Source: Pyrus communis
Taxonomy: Eukaryota; Streptophyta; Magnoliopsida; Rosales; Rosaceae
Assembly: GCF_963583255.1 (NCBI RefSeq)
Contig: NC_084811.1
Location: forward strand, 19,052,088-19,116,087
Direction: 5' to 3'
Length of the DNA stretch: 64,000 nucleotides
Position 1 is the stretch's first letter. Each line of letters opens with the position of its first letter. The notes under the pieces are model-generated. The model worked only from the letters and a program-made list of their open reading frames with translations. It made no database searches and was not told the origin of the DNA. Below, one piece after another: positions 1-12,800 of the stretch. The position numbers were made by a program, and so were the translations under genes.

Positions 1-59
1 TGGTTTTTCGTTAAAGTGAACAGTACTGAGAGTTTTTTTGTTAAAGTTCCCTAATTATT

Positions 60-415
60 CTATAAAATAATAAATTTTAAATTTAGTTTCAATTCTGGAT
101 AGGATTTTTAACCAATTTCGTCACGCCACATGTCATTATTCAAACGTACTATTTTGTGAATAGATTTCCGTTAAGATTTTTAACCAATCGCGACACGCCA
201 CGTATCACTATTTGTTTACAATAATTTAGCCAAGATTTCAATAAGATTTTCAACCAATCTTGTCACACCACATGTCTTTATCTGAACGTACTATTTTGTG
301 GATAGATTTCTGATTAGATTTTCAATCAATCTCAACGCGCCACGTGTCACTATCTGTGTACAATAATTTAGCCAAGATTTTCTACCAATCGCATAGTGCC
401 ACGTGGCATTGTCCA
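60..415 (+). repeat. Alternating subterminal tandem repeats
   Basis: Five related units begin near 103, 174, 244, 315 and 373. Each opens with AGATTTT(T/C)AACCAATC and continues into a CCAC(A/G)TG-like core. Odd and even units have different tails: one ends in cgtactattttgtg plus gatagattt, the other in caataatttagcc. The array is therefore an A-B dimer of about 140 bp repeated. It lies between the element end and the transposase start, where Harbinger elements usually keep transposase-binding repeats. Confidence 0.7.
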
Positions 416-547
416 AGACCTCATCCTTCCTTTTTTTGTCCATATAAACCCTACATCCCTACATCCATCATCATTCACACACCAAACTCAATCCTTCTTT
501 TTAGCTCAGAATCCTTTTTCATCATTTTTAAATCTTGAGTTCTTACA

Positions 548-1708
548 ATGTCTTCTTCAAGGAGATTGTCCAAACAATTTGAGGAGCAACAAAAAAGATT
601 GTTGGCACAACAGGAAGAATTGTTCAATCTCGAGGAAGGTGGAGATGAAGCTTTCGCAATGGAGGAGGATGAGGATGATGAACATAGAAGGCAGAGGGCC
701 TCACATTCCTACCATGTCATGGCAATTGTGGGTCAAATATCCAAACCCAGACGTGCTACAAACTTAGATAGAAAGAGGGAAAGACAAGGTAAATGTCTTT
801 TGGAAAATTATTTTGTCCCCAATTGTGTATTCCCCGATCATGTTTTTAGACGTCGTTTTAGAATGTAACAAAGTTTGTTCGACAAAATCATGAGTGCTAT
901 TTGCAACCATGATCCATACTTTGTGCAAAAAAAAAAAGAATAAGATGTTTTTCATGTTCTAGGTTTTCTTCTTGAGCAAAAAGTTATTGCTGTCTTGCAG
1001 ATGTTTGCATATGAAGCATCTACAGATCAAGTGGATGAGATAACGAGGATAGGAAAATCAACTATTTTGGAGTCCTTGATGCGATTTTTCTCTGCAATTG
1101 AAGCCCTCTATACCAATGAGTACCTCCAGACACCCATGCCAAGGGACTTACAAAGGCTACTGAGGAAGGGTGAGATGTGAGGCTTCCCTGGCATGATTGG
1201 AAGCATTGACTGCATGCACAGGACCTAGAAAATTTGTCCAAGTGCGTGGCAAGGAGCTTATGGCGACAGAAAATGAGCCAAAAGTATCATTTTGGAAGTG
1301 GTGGATTCATTTGATATATGGATTTAGCATGCATTTTTTGGTGTTCCACAAGGAAAATCACCCAAAGTCACATATTAGGTCAATGGCCATAGATACGAAT
1401 GACCGTACTACCTTGCAGACGGCATTTACCTAAGGTGGACAACGTTTGTCAAAACAGTGCCACATCCACAAAGTGAAAATGAAAAACACTTCGCACAATG
1501 TCAAGATGGGAGTGGGAAGGATGTAGAGCGTTGTTTTGGTATCCTGCAAGCTCGTTGGGTGATTGTCAGGTTAACTGCCAAAATGTTTAATGTCGAGGCT
1601 CTTCGATCCATCATGATGACATGTATCATTCTCCACAACATGATTGTGGAATATGAGTATGATTATGATGCCATCAATGAATACGAGCCAGACATAATGA
1701 ACAACTGA
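548..1708 (+). pseudogene. PIF/Harbinger (HARBI1-like) DDE transposase pseudogene
   Basis: The ATG at 548 begins an acidic N-terminus followed by an arginine-rich block (DRKRER) and FRRRFRM, typical of plant Harbinger nucleases. Downstream pieces give the helical region (995-1180), GSIDCMH around 1200 (first catalytic Asp), a YYLADGIYP-like piece near 1408-1430 (second Asp region), and DVERCFGILQARW near 1525-1560 with the catalytic Glu. The tail LRSIMMTCIILHNMIVE is characteristic. Stops, for example at 1178 and 1226, frameshifts, and an apparent loss of sequence around 1345-1380 break the frame. It cannot make a full enzyme; an intact copy would cut and paste the element in the nucleus. Confidence 0.85.
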
Positions 1709-2214
1709 AGAACACGTATCTATTGTGCTCATGATGGCACAAAAGATCTCGTGCAACACGAGCCATTGGAACGGGATGAACATTATAATCAATTAATCGT
1801 TGAGCGCTAAACTTCAATGCAAGAGCCATACTGGCACTGTACCCGTCCAAGTGACTTAATTGAGCACCAGTGGGGATTGCAACAAGGTGAAGATAATTAA
1901 AAGGAGTTTGTGGTGGAAGAATAAAGTTCTTGGTTTATTTAGTGTGTTTTTTTTTAAGTTTATGAGTTTATGTAATTTTATTTCGTATGTTTTTTTAAGT
2001 TTATTTGGTGTGTTTAAATAAAGTACCAAAAATATTTAAGAAATTACATTTATTACTAAAAATAAATAAGAAATTACATAAAGCTACAAATAAATAAGAA
2101 ATTACATAACATACTAAAAATAAAGACGAAATTACATAAAGTACTAAAAATTAAAACGAAATTAAATCAAGTACTACAAATAAATACGAAATTATACAAT
2201 GTATGTGGAGCTAG

Positions 2215-3266
2215 GATATGTGGTGCTAGGATCTTCGTTGCTAGGATTTGTGTAGTTAGAACCCCCATTGACTTGTTTCCGCATCTCTTGCATGCCTCCT
2301 TCACACCACGTCTCTTTTTTCCGATGTCCAAAAATATTTTGAATTCGGAGATTGTCCTACTAGAGGCTTGTTCATAGTGTCACGATCTACTTGAGCCGTC
2401 ATTTCTTCTCTAAGCATCTCGTTTTCTCGACTAAGTGCTTCTCTAATCATCTCACTTTCTCGATTAAGTATTTCTCTTTGTCTCTCAGCCGTCGCATCAC
2501 GTCTATCAGTAGCTGCTAATATTGTTGCCATAGTATGAGCTTTTCCTCATCTCTAGTCGCTTCCTGCGCCATGTTCAGTTCACCTTTGCGAGCAAGTTTG
2601 TCCATAAATTTTGTGTAGTCATTTTTGGAAGAACTCCCTTTTTTCTTTGCCACCTTTTTACCTTGAGGCCTTAGGGATCAACAAGTCGGCTAGGTCTTCA
2701 GCACTTCTTCGAGTATCCTTTCTGGCACTTCTTCAAATGTGTCTTCTTCCTGTGCGGTTGTGTCCGGTTTTGGTGAGCTGTGTAAAGGGACGCCGTGCAG
2801 GACAACTTCTGGACCTGTTGGCACAATTTTGTATATTCCCATTTGTTGTGGTTCTTCGAATTGTAGAATGCTTGTGCTTATAGTGTCTACAAAATGTGGG
2901 ATAAGCCAATATTATAAAATGTGGGTGTAACACAAATAAATAAAGTAAAATATTGATGCAGGTGGAGTACATATAAATAAATAAAAATATTATCACATGA
3001 TCCGCTAAACTTGTCCCACTATGTAAATTAGTGGAAGCAATTGAGAGAGCGTTTTTCCAGCAAGTGAAAGATATGTTGAGTTTTTTTCAACGCCCTTGAA
3101 GACCTTAACTACTTCTGGCGTCTTTTCCAAGCCTAGCGCAAAATGCTTCCGTAATTCTCCTCCACATTTCTCGCAACTCCATCTCATTACCTGTAATCGG
3201 GTCATGAGTAATTTGAACCTAACATTCACACAACGTAACATCTTCGATGGACTTCCACGTAGCCAT
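2215..3266 (-). pseudogene. Harbinger ORF1-type MYB-like / NAM-associated protein pseudogene
   Basis: Reading leftwards from an ATG at 3266, the sequence starts MATWKSIEDVTLCEC and continues through THDPITGNEMELREMWRRI, a trihelix/MYB-like DNA-binding start known from plant NAM-associated proteins. The C-terminal part at 2531-2301 is a charged helix with repeated ENEMLREEM-like heptads and a SPNSKYFW segment, matching the NAM-associated C-terminal domain. Stops interrupt the frame soon after the start and again in the middle. In intact elements this protein is the DNA-binding partner of the transposase. It converges on the transposase remnant on the other strand. Confidence 0.65.
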
Positions 3267-4136
3267 TTTTTTCGCACAAAAAGTATATGAAAGCTTTGGT
3301 AGAAAGTGTTGAAAATATTGAAATGTGGTGTAAAAGTGGAAGATGATGGTTAGGTATTTATAGGAAAAAATAATACTTTTTAAAAAAATTTCCTGTGTTT
3401 TTAAAAATTTTTAATAATTTTTTATTAAGTAAATTAATATGGACCGTTGGATTTGAAAAATATTCAAATCCAATAGCCTAGATGTTGACATACGTGGTCA
3501 ACGGTCATAATTCTGACTGTTGTGCCTTGTTTTTTTTTTTTTTTTTTGGGCAAAAAAGGTGGATGGTTGATCACTGGATCGGACAGCCCAGATCATGCCA
3601 CATCACTAGCCGTTGGTTTTCAAATTCAAATTTTTTTTACCCTTGAAAATCCAACGGTACAGAAAACTAGTCATTGGAAATCCAACGGCCCAAAACGAGC
3701 CACGTGGTCTCCCATCCGAACCATTGAGTGTACCTGTGCGTGCTGGCCCGCCCCACTTTTTCTCATAGGGGACACATGGCCACTCCAACATGTTTCCCAT
3801 GCGCCTGGTTGAAAAAAAAAAATTAAAACGACCTATGACTTCACGCTAGCATTAGCATGATGTCACATAGGCCAAGCAGCACATTCGGTGTCGACTTATG
3901 AGACGGCTTGGGCTGCCAGCCGATCTATTGGACTGGGCTAGAGGGAATTGGCTAGGTGTTGGCCTAATGGCTCCCGGTGGACTTGCTCTGAGGCTGAGCT
4001 CCTCAGTCCTTCCTCTTGGTGCTTCTTGAACTACTAGAACGACCTCCTCATTTTGAAATTACTAGCAAACTTATACGTAGCTACATTGATAAAACAAATG
4101 TGTGTTTGCTATGTATCTAAGTTTGAATTTCTCTTT

Positions 4137-4306
4137 GCCACTTATTACTACAGTTTAGTGATAATCCTTTTCACTTGTAAGTGAAAGGTCTTAACTGAGA
4201 TTCTCGCCAAAGGCGAATTTAAACCACATTATTTTAGCCTATTGTGAGGCTAGCCCACCCATTCCCCCTTAGTGTAGATAATATCGTTTGTTCAGGGAAA
4301 AAAAAA
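4137..4306 (+). mobile_element. tRNA-derived SINE with target-site duplication
   Basis: A 170-bp unit is flanked by near-identical 16-bp direct repeats: gtttgaatttctcttt at 4121-4136 and gtttgaatttatcttt at 4307-4322. The interior has a degenerate Pol III box A-like region (agtttagtgataatcc), a box B-like segment (gagattctcgcc) and an A-rich 3' end. The stretch with attctcgccaaaggcgaa and the tail with gtgtagataatatcg resemble a SINE family I recall from Rosaceae. The box B is mutated, so this copy is probably silent. Family name not assigned. Confidence 0.7.
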
Positions 4307-4322
4307 GTTTGAATTTATCTTT

Positions 4323-7300
4323 CTCTAATTTAAGTTAAAGTGAACCAAAACTTCGTAATAAAACACAAAACCAAGGTAGAAGCGTATATCATTACAATAA
4401 CTAAGAACATAGTATTTTTCTTTCTTAATTTTAAGAAGGGAAGGTGTGATTTGTTTTGGGATGATACAACAGCACTAAACAGCCCCAATGAAGAGATAAG
4501 AAACCAATCTAATATAGAGAGCATTAACAAAGGGCTCTATAAAAATCCTTGAAAAATCATTCCTAAAGATAAGTAGATAGGAGGGAGAGGGCACTCAGAT
4601 CAGCTGCATCGAAGTCAATAAATTGACTCAGTTTAGCCAAGCAATCAGCTACCATTCTTCTCTCCCCGTAGGCGTGATTAGTTAGTGAGCACAAAAGGTC
4701 TATTATCGAGGCTCATCTATGCACTTTATTCTCAACTACTTGTACGTTTTATTCGTCTTAATGAATATCATACCTTAAAAAACAAAGGCCTATTATAGCA
4801 CTCTGAGTACTGTTTTAAAATGATGTCCAATGGAAGAGCATATGAGCATATTATTCGTGAGGATAGAAAAGTCGGATGAGGAAGGTGTGTTACATTCGTG
4901 GATCATGCAATAAGGGTTTGAAATGTAATGCGGACAAGCGATATTCTACATTAACATGGTAGGTTGAAGCAGGAACCTAGTGCTTATCTCAGTACTTGAC
5001 TAGTTGACTTAGTCTAAATCCATATAATCCAGTAACCCAGTCCAGCCCACATTCAATCCAGTCCGCACCAAGCAAACTCAAAAGTTGGCAAATCCAAACC
5101 TTTTGGGCATTTACCAGTCTGGCCCAGAGCAAGGCTGAGTCCTAGTCTTCCTTCTTTTCAATTGGTGTCTAATGGACCTGAATTTCCTTGTGAACTATCA
5201 CATAACATCTGGTAGTTTCAAGTACACCTTCTAAAAACTTGATTTTTGAGTCAGTACGAACGCCTAGTTCTACCATAAGTGCTGCCTCAACTCTCTCAAT
5301 TCCGCCCGCCAAGCAACCCGGAAACGAAATCAAACCCGAAAAAAAGTGTAAATTTGTCGTGTAATGGAGTAAAAATGACAGCAACTGCAAACAAGTACCA
5401 GGAAAATGACTGCAACTGCAACTAAAACCACACTGCCAAAGTAGTTTGAGTGATCATCCAACCCATTTAACCACAGAGAAGCAGCTTTGCATCACACAAA
5501 TTCATTTTTAATGCTACACTGACACTCAGTTAACAGTAACTGAAACACTAAATTCATCTATGCTATGGGGAGGTAGAAGAGTTTGAACTCGAGATGCGGT
5601 GGGTTCATGAGAAACACCCAATCCACCTATGCAATTATAGCTACTTTAGAATTGCAATGTTATCATTAATCAACTTGAGATATCTGATTACTATATTTGC
5701 ACATAGACAAATATCACTTTTATTCATCAAATGGCTAGGGAGTATTTTATTTACTTGAGTCTAAGTCCAGTATTTATACTAAGCAAGATATGTAGGCGCA
5801 TTGTTGTGTAGACAACAACCACGCAAGCGGAAGGATTCCGTGCACCGGAAACTTGCTGGGCAGTTCAAACGTATCGTTCAAAGAATTCGGAATAGATCGG
5901 AACTCCTGTTGTTGACAAATAAAAATGCTACACATTACATGATAACCCCCAGCGAGGAACAATTTCACTAAGACCTGATTTCTTTCTACCAGAACAATAA
6001 GCCTAAAAAGTTACAGGATAACATGTATCATGGTATAATATAAGCAATCTACAGTCAGAAGAAAACTTGTATCGGCAAAAATGTTTGTACCGTTGCGTTT
6101 CCGATGATTCCCCAAAACTTCTTCCTACATATTAACACAGTTTCTGGCTTCTTCTCTTTGTTTTCCAGTGTATGCAATTCAACCTCCCACAAAAATTTTG
6201 GAGCGAGATCCTGAATCCTTGATGTAATGGTTTCCTCATCCCTAATGATAATGAATCCCTGCACAATAACTCGCTCAATATAAGTCTGAATCATAAGAAA
6301 CGTCGGACAAATAGGACTTGCAAGAGATATCTTCGTGGTTGGACAAAGAAAAGAAGTTCTACTTAACTACATGAAAATTATATAAGATGCTGTATAATGA
6401 TACAAAAGCTGAAGTTGACACTTCATGTAGAGAAATTAAAGACTTCCTATGACTTCCTTGATGATTTAAAAATAGTGCTAGAAGAAACTAAAGATATAAG
6501 TGGACATCTCATGAAGTATGTTGACTGCCGATGACAATTTTATTGCACACATCTAATGAATCATTCGTCATCAAACTGGAAACATGAAGTAACACACTAC
6601 AAGAAACTGAAGATGATGCAAAATGATAAACAATGGCAGATGAAAATTGACGTCTGATTCCCATGCAACAAGGCAATGAAGATGATCATGACGAAACTTT
6701 GAATTGAAACTTAGTATGTGAAATGTAATTTGTATTGCCAGCCTTGACTATAGAAATTTTATTTTCCCTTCGTTTTCTCTTCTTGATATTGTATGACTTT
6801 ATGTTTCTGAAATTCCACACAAACAAGAATATTAGATGACATTTAACCGGAATTATTACCTGAGGTCTTATCATCCTGTCCATCTCCAGAAGGATATATG
6901 TTCACAACCTTGTCGCCCCAGGTTGTTATAATGAGAGAAGAAGCGGTTGGCATGTAACAGATCGTAGGTACGTGGATAAGTGGAAAATGGTAGGCACCTA
7001 CATTACGAATGGACTAGATACTAAATTCTAATTCTGAGGGAGGTTTCTTTTTATAGACAATATTTGAGCAGAATATTCCACATTTAGCTACACTTTGCAT
7101 ACGACGTTTGGAATATAGCTGCAATAGGTAATATATAAAGAACTTACCAATCATGTATTTTCTTTTTAGTTTTATTTTGTACTCATGTATTAATTTCTTT
7201 TTGTGATATTTTTTTAAAAATTCATTTGGACTCATAATTTTTTAATCTTTTATCTGTACCCTAATTTATTTATAATGTACATATTCTTCTTTATTAATGT

Positions 7301-7785
7301 ACCACTTTGTTATATGTGAAATGTACCAATTTTTTTAACACTATGGATACATTCTTTTGCCATTTATTATTTCTTATTTTTGCATAGTTTTTATCCATTT
7401 ATTCAATCAAAATGTTTGAATTTTTTTATTGTAACCGTTTCTAATAGTATTATAACGAGGGATTTTTAATTTATAAGATTATAAATCTCATAAAATATCA
7501 AACAATTAATGTTAAAACTATAAAAATATAAATATTAATAGTAATATAATGAGGTGTACAAAGTCAAGGGACCTTGATCAAACTTTGAATACTATTAAGG
7601 TTTTAATCAAATAATGCAAAGGATTAGGGACCGCATCCAAAGTATTCCTAAATAAAATTACTATAAACTTGTACTAAATTGGTGTCGAGTTTTTGTAGAT
7701 GTACAATTTGAGAGACATCATAATTATTTTTTCACTTAAAAAAATAAATATAACTTTATTTTTTGGGTACTTTTGGCAAAACCAT
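4323..7785. other. AT-rich intergenic sequence with possible unrecognised exon pieces on the minus strand
   Basis: No complete gene is recognised. Two minus-strand stretches look exon-like. One, about 6983-6862, reads MPTASSLIITTWGDKVVN and then PSGDGQDDKTS, ending at a consensus splice donor (CAG/GTAATA). The other, about 6285-6058, reads FIIIRDEETITSRIQDL and then KFLWEVELHTLENKEKK. They are about 0.6 kb apart and could belong to one gene fragment. I do not recognise the protein. The rest (4323-5770 and 7000-7785) shows only short chance ORFs and AT-rich sequence. Confidence 0.3.
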
Positions 7786-7790
7786 AATAG

Positions 7791-8210
7791 TGTTTTGTCA
7801 TATGTTCTAATACATATTGTGTTGTGTAAATCCTAAGAAGAGATAGATTAGGAATTTTTTGGGATTTAGAAAATATTTCCTAATAGACATTGTATTACTT
7901 GGAGAGTAAGTTTGACACACCCCGTCCTAAGGAGGGTGTGCTGGCCCTGGGAGTTTTCGTGTGAGTTCCCAGAAACAAAACCGTGAGGGCGTTGTCGGGG
8001 CCCAAAGCGGACAATATGGTGCTACGATGGTGGAGCGGGCCCGGGAAGTGGTCCCCCCCCCGCAAGGTCGGGATGTGACAAAATTTCTCTCCTCCTTATT
8101 ATTATAAATAAAGGCACAAAGACTGGGGAATTAACATACAATTCCTCAAGCCTATTCTCCACTCGCTTTCTCTCCATGCCACATCCCTCAGTTAAATATA
8201 GGCCACAACA
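7791..8210 (+). repeat. Copia 5' LTR, carrying a nested insertion
   Basis: It starts TGTTTTGTCATATGTTC and ends CCACAACA. It aligns with the 3' LTR, but is 420 bp rather than 228 bp. The excess is explained by a 168-bp TG...CA insertion plus its 5-bp TSD copy, and by a 19-bp segment (tccctcagttaaatatagg) absent from the 3' LTR. The TATA-like tataaataaagg lies in its distal part (about 8103-8114). Confidence 0.92.
7913..8080. mobile_element. Small TG...CA insertion (solo-LTR or TRIM-like) inside the copia LTR
   Basis: The 3' LTR gives the empty site, so the insertion is defined by comparison. It starts TGACACACCCCG, ends GGATGTGACA, and is flanked by aagtt (7908-7912) and aaatt (8081-8085), a 5-bp TSD with one difference. 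The ends are imperfect inverted repeats (TGACACACCCCGTCC against TGTCACATCCCGACC). It is GC-rich, unlike its surroundings, and contains gggcccaaagcggacaatat, a motif I recall from plant TRIM-type LTRs. No coding capacity. Confidence 0.75.
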
Positions 8211-9859
8211 CATTATCAGCACACTCTTCACGATGTGCTAAACATAATTTATTCGTCTTCAATCAAGTGGAGTATTACGTTTCAATTATTTTAATTGCTT
8301 AAATTTTGATTTTATTGAATTCATATACTTTTATTGATTCAATTTATTATTTTCTTGTGTTGAACGTCATACAAGTTTTGAAGATGGAAAGCCGAAATTG
8401 AAGAAATAATTTTCTGTATCAAACCAGTTCATCAATATCATCACGCAAACAGGTTCTTTCAAAACAATGATTTTTATCTCGATATTTTTGCAGCCCTGAT
8501 AGCATGAACATTCACCATAATACATGACCCAACTTTACGTTTTTCGAATTTTAGATTCTACAAAAATTGTGTATGCATTATACTCATAATTTTAAATTAT
8601 GTGAATTGATATTGCCATGAATTATAGTGAATATGCATGAATTTAATTGAAATGAAAAAAAAATTAAAAATTAGGGTTTTTGGAACCAAACGTGGGACAG
8701 CTCGAAGCTGCGCCGCTGAGCAAGCTGCCAACACCAGGCCAGTAGCCTGCGTCTGCAAGGCGAGCGAGCCGCGAGCCATGAAACCGCATCCAGTGAGCCA
8801 AGCAAGCCTGCAGCCCGGCTTGAAAACCCAGAACGATGTCACATGGCGTTGTCCTTGTCCTTGGACTCGGACCCTTGAACCACAGCCACGGCCACCAATT
8901 TGGTGTCGCACAGGCTAACTTCAGTGACCTGCAGCCAAAATCGATGGAGTTGGTGGTCGAGATATCATCGAAATCTCACCTTTGATCCCACGATATTCTT
9001 CATTCATGGACGTTGAGGCCATCCCTCCACCACCAAACAATGGTTCTCAGACAAACCATCGTCTCACACAATGTTCCCCGATCAGAACACGGCCGCCTAA
9101 CGCGGCGGTGCTGGTCCCCAATCCCGGTGAACACACCCAGCATTGCTGGAATGCTTTTTGGTCCAGACCAGAACACTACCAGGCTTGTTCATCTTCGGCC
9201 CGCATCGCAAGCCTGTCTGGGCTTTTGCTTTGTCACCAGCCATTTGGGTTTACTAGCTTGCTTTTTTCTCGACTTATGAAACAGTAAAGCCCTTATAGGC
9301 TCCTGCCTTCTCCCAGGCACCACGCCACAACCCATCACAGCTCGGAGCTGGTGTATATGTGCCCATGTTGTATTGGATCCGGCCCGGCGTGGAACTTTCA
9401 TTTCCCCTGCACCTCGCTACACTGGATCAGCGCCTATGTATGGGCTCTTGGTGATTTAGGCATGCAGATCCCCTTTTAATTTTTGGTCTAATTTTTCTTA
9501 GGCCACCCATTTTTTATCGCCTATTTTTTAAGGCCTTATAGGTTTTTATAATTTTTCACCCAATCTTTAATTATGTCCCGAAGTCCAAATAATTATATTC
9601 AATTATAATCCTAGGCCCGAAGACCTATTTGCATATATTTGTTTTCTTTTTTGCTTTATATATTTTTGTCTTGTATGTATTGCGTTTGTTTGCAGGTATT
9701 ATGATCTTGAAGTTCATACTTCCGAACCCGAAGTTTCGGAAAAGTGCCAAACCCGAAGTTTCGGAAAAGTGTCAAACTTGAAGTTTCTTAATGTGCAACA
9801 TTCATGTTGATACCCGAAGTTCTACATGATTAAATCAACCAAACCATGTCTTAGAACCT

Positions 9860-12800
9860 TAATGTTCTAACTTTGATGTTTATGAAAATTTTATTTCCTA
9901 AAACACCAACCACATTCTTGTTTCCACCATTCAGTGTATTGTCAAACCATAACAAGTTCGATTTCACTGATTTGGAAGTTTCGAATAAGAAACTACTTTA
10001 TGCGGATACAAGACGTGACAACCTGCTTGACTATGACTAGTTGCGAAATCATTGTAGCCAGTTGTGGTGTGGAAGAGCTGAATATGCCTTTGCCATGATC
10101 TTCATTTGAAGACTTATGCCTGAAGCATATCAAATGGAAGTACCTCACTGCTGAGGACTTTATGCTCTTTGACTCGCTATGGACCGTTTCAAATTGTGCA
10201 AAGATGAATTCTTGCCCAAAGCAAAACATGATTGAAACCTTTACGTCAATGAATAGGTACAATTCTAAAGTTTATATCTGATCGAGTTTCGACTGGAAGA
10301 AAATCTTTCTCGTCCATCTATATCTCTAAATTGCTCCTGAAGTAGCAATATAGAGAGTGACAGTTTACCAAATTCTCGAATCTAATTACGACCACATTTG
10401 TGAGAGAAAGGTACCCCAACAATTCGGTTAGGAGGTATCGAACGGTATAGACCTAGTTTCAGCTGGAGTATACCAAATGGTGGTGCTTTGCTTCGGCAAG
10501 GATGCATCAACATGCATGCTCTGTTTCGGTAGAGGTGCACCAAAGAGCATGCTCTGCTTTGGCAAAGGTGCACCAAACATTATTGCTCTGCTTCAGCAGA
10601 GGCTACCGAACAGACCGATCCAACTTCGGTTGGAGCCTGCTGAACCCAAGTCTGGGTCTATCTCTCTCTCACAATCCCATTTCGAGTTTGTTTTACAACA
10701 TATTGTAGAATCAAGCCTGCCAAGAGGTGGTATCACGCCCGAAGCATAATCATTGGCACCTAAAACTTCAAGAATAAGGGATAGCATTCTGAACCTTAAT
10801 CCTGCATAATCTAATTCAGTTTTGACGAAATAGATCATTGGTTATGCACTTGTATGTGCCTCTACTAATGTTGCTGAGGAGTACCATTCTCGTAGTCAAT
10901 TTGTGAGACTAATTTTGCTCCACCTAACACATTTCGAAGAGTGAAATTTGACATGGAAAGCCTATTGGCCGAACCTCCTTGTATATTGTTTACTTTGTGA
11001 ACAATTTATTTTATTCTCGGATTTAAGATTGGTGTTTGGATGTCACTATTATTCTCGAATAAGAGTTAATTAACGAAAATTACCACATGTGACTAATACA
11101 ATTAACTCATGCTTAGGTATGTTTTGTTGAGAAGTTATATCTCTGGTTCTATGCTAACTTCATACTTAATCACCCCCTAACAAACTTTCAAGCTTATCCA
11201 ACCTAATTGTAGGACGTGGCACTGTCCTATATTGTCCAATGGTACTAATTTTACCATAAAGGGAAGGCTTATACTCACTTCGTTCCAGAAGAATGCCTTT
11301 TTGAGCTTTAAGGATATTCGAGAACACTATTACCATATTGAAACCAATGTAGAAAATGGAGTAAAACTCCTTTGTACTTCCTACAAATATAGGCATAAGC
11401 TTATTCTAGAGAAGATAGAACACCTAACGAATCGATTACACCAATTCAGGCCCACTATATGGTCGGCTAGAAGCTCGAGATTCTAAAGAATTTTCGCTGT
11501 AGATGTATATTTGGGATATCTAGGATCATCTGGGATGTGCTGTTTTGGGCATCCTCTTACCATAAGTAAAGACGCCATACCTAGAAGTGTACCATGCATT
11601 AGAACCCTCCATCTTTTCTACAAAGGATTCAAGGGGACATTTATGGACTGATTCAACCACCTTACGGACCATTTAGATACTTTATGGTATTGGTTGATGC
11701 TACTACATGTTGTCCATAACGTGTCTTCTCCATACTGGTGGCTCAGATTAACGAGATCAGGGCTCACCACCCTAATTATCTGATCAAATCTATTCGATTG
11801 GATAAGTTGAAGAATTTACATCGAAAATTTTTTAAGGATATTGCATGTTGGTTGGGTTTTGAAGTTGAACATCAAGTACCTTGTGTTCATACCAGAACGA
11901 CCCAGCATAAGCATTCATTAAACGCCTTCAAATGATTATGCTATTGTTGGTCATACGTACCAAGTTCTCGATCTTTACTTTGGGCCATACAATATTACAA
12001 GCAGCCATGCTGGTTAGCCTGATGCCCGTCATGACCCAACCTTATAAAGCATGTGTCAGTTGGTTACCAGATATGAACCCGACATATCGCATCTGCACGT
12101 CTTTGGTTGTGCGGTCTATGTGCCATTTGCGCTGCCCTTAAAAAATGGGTCCTCAGAAAAAGATAGAAATCTATTTCAGTTATGATTCTCTTTCTAATAC
12201 TCATTACATAGAACATTTAACAGGCGATCTCTTTACCGCTCATTTTGAGGATTGTCACTTTTATGAGACAGTCTTCCTGTCGTTAAGCAAAGATAAGAAT
12301 GTCAACGTTCCTAAAGAATGACACGAATTATCTTGGACATCCCCATTATGTCTCATCTCGATTCCAATCTAGACTGTCAGAGTATAACCATACACTTCTT
12401 CTGATCTAGCAAAAGTGACGAGATCACATATACGAACTGCAAATGTGCCTGCAAAGATATGTACCAAATATACGACGTACCTTCGTCCCAAAAGTAGGAA
12501 CACCACTACTGTGGCCGACCCTCGTACATTGACGACTAGCCAATCAATCTATCATGCGCTAGAAGCATGGCAGATCACTCGGTTAGAAGGATTCACCTCC
12601 CTAAAAATGGAGGAACATGGCATGAACGAATCGATCGCTGTCTCAATCTTTTTCATCTCATGAGATTAAATCCGAATTACTCCCAAGACCTGAAGTTCTT
12701 GGTCCAGTAAAGTAGTTTGGATGAGATATGAAATTGGAATGAGATTATCATAGATGATGTTTCATTTATATGGTAACTACTGACATAAACGAAAAATGAT

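Larger units (their letters stand above)
1..3990. mobile_element. Decayed PIF/Harbinger DNA transposon (left end outside the window)
   Basis: The segment holds a broken Harbinger-type transposase on the plus strand and a broken MYB-like/NAM-associated protein on the minus strand. These are the two proteins that plant PIF/Harbinger elements encode, here arranged convergently. The right end near 3976-3990 (ggtggacttgctctg) reads on the other strand as GAGCAAGTCCACC, which resembles the common plant Harbinger terminus. The left terminus is not seen and probably lies just before base 1, so the TSD cannot be checked. Both ends carry non-coding sequence with CCACGTG-like motifs, typical of subterminal transposase-binding regions. 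The family assignment is firm from the proteins; the exact limits are inferred. Confidence 0.75.

Noticed and set aside
8637..9401. Overlapping ORFs of 90-100 codons on both strands
   Set aside because: They lie in the GC-rich leader of the copia element and lack recognised domains; overlap on both strands suggests composition only.
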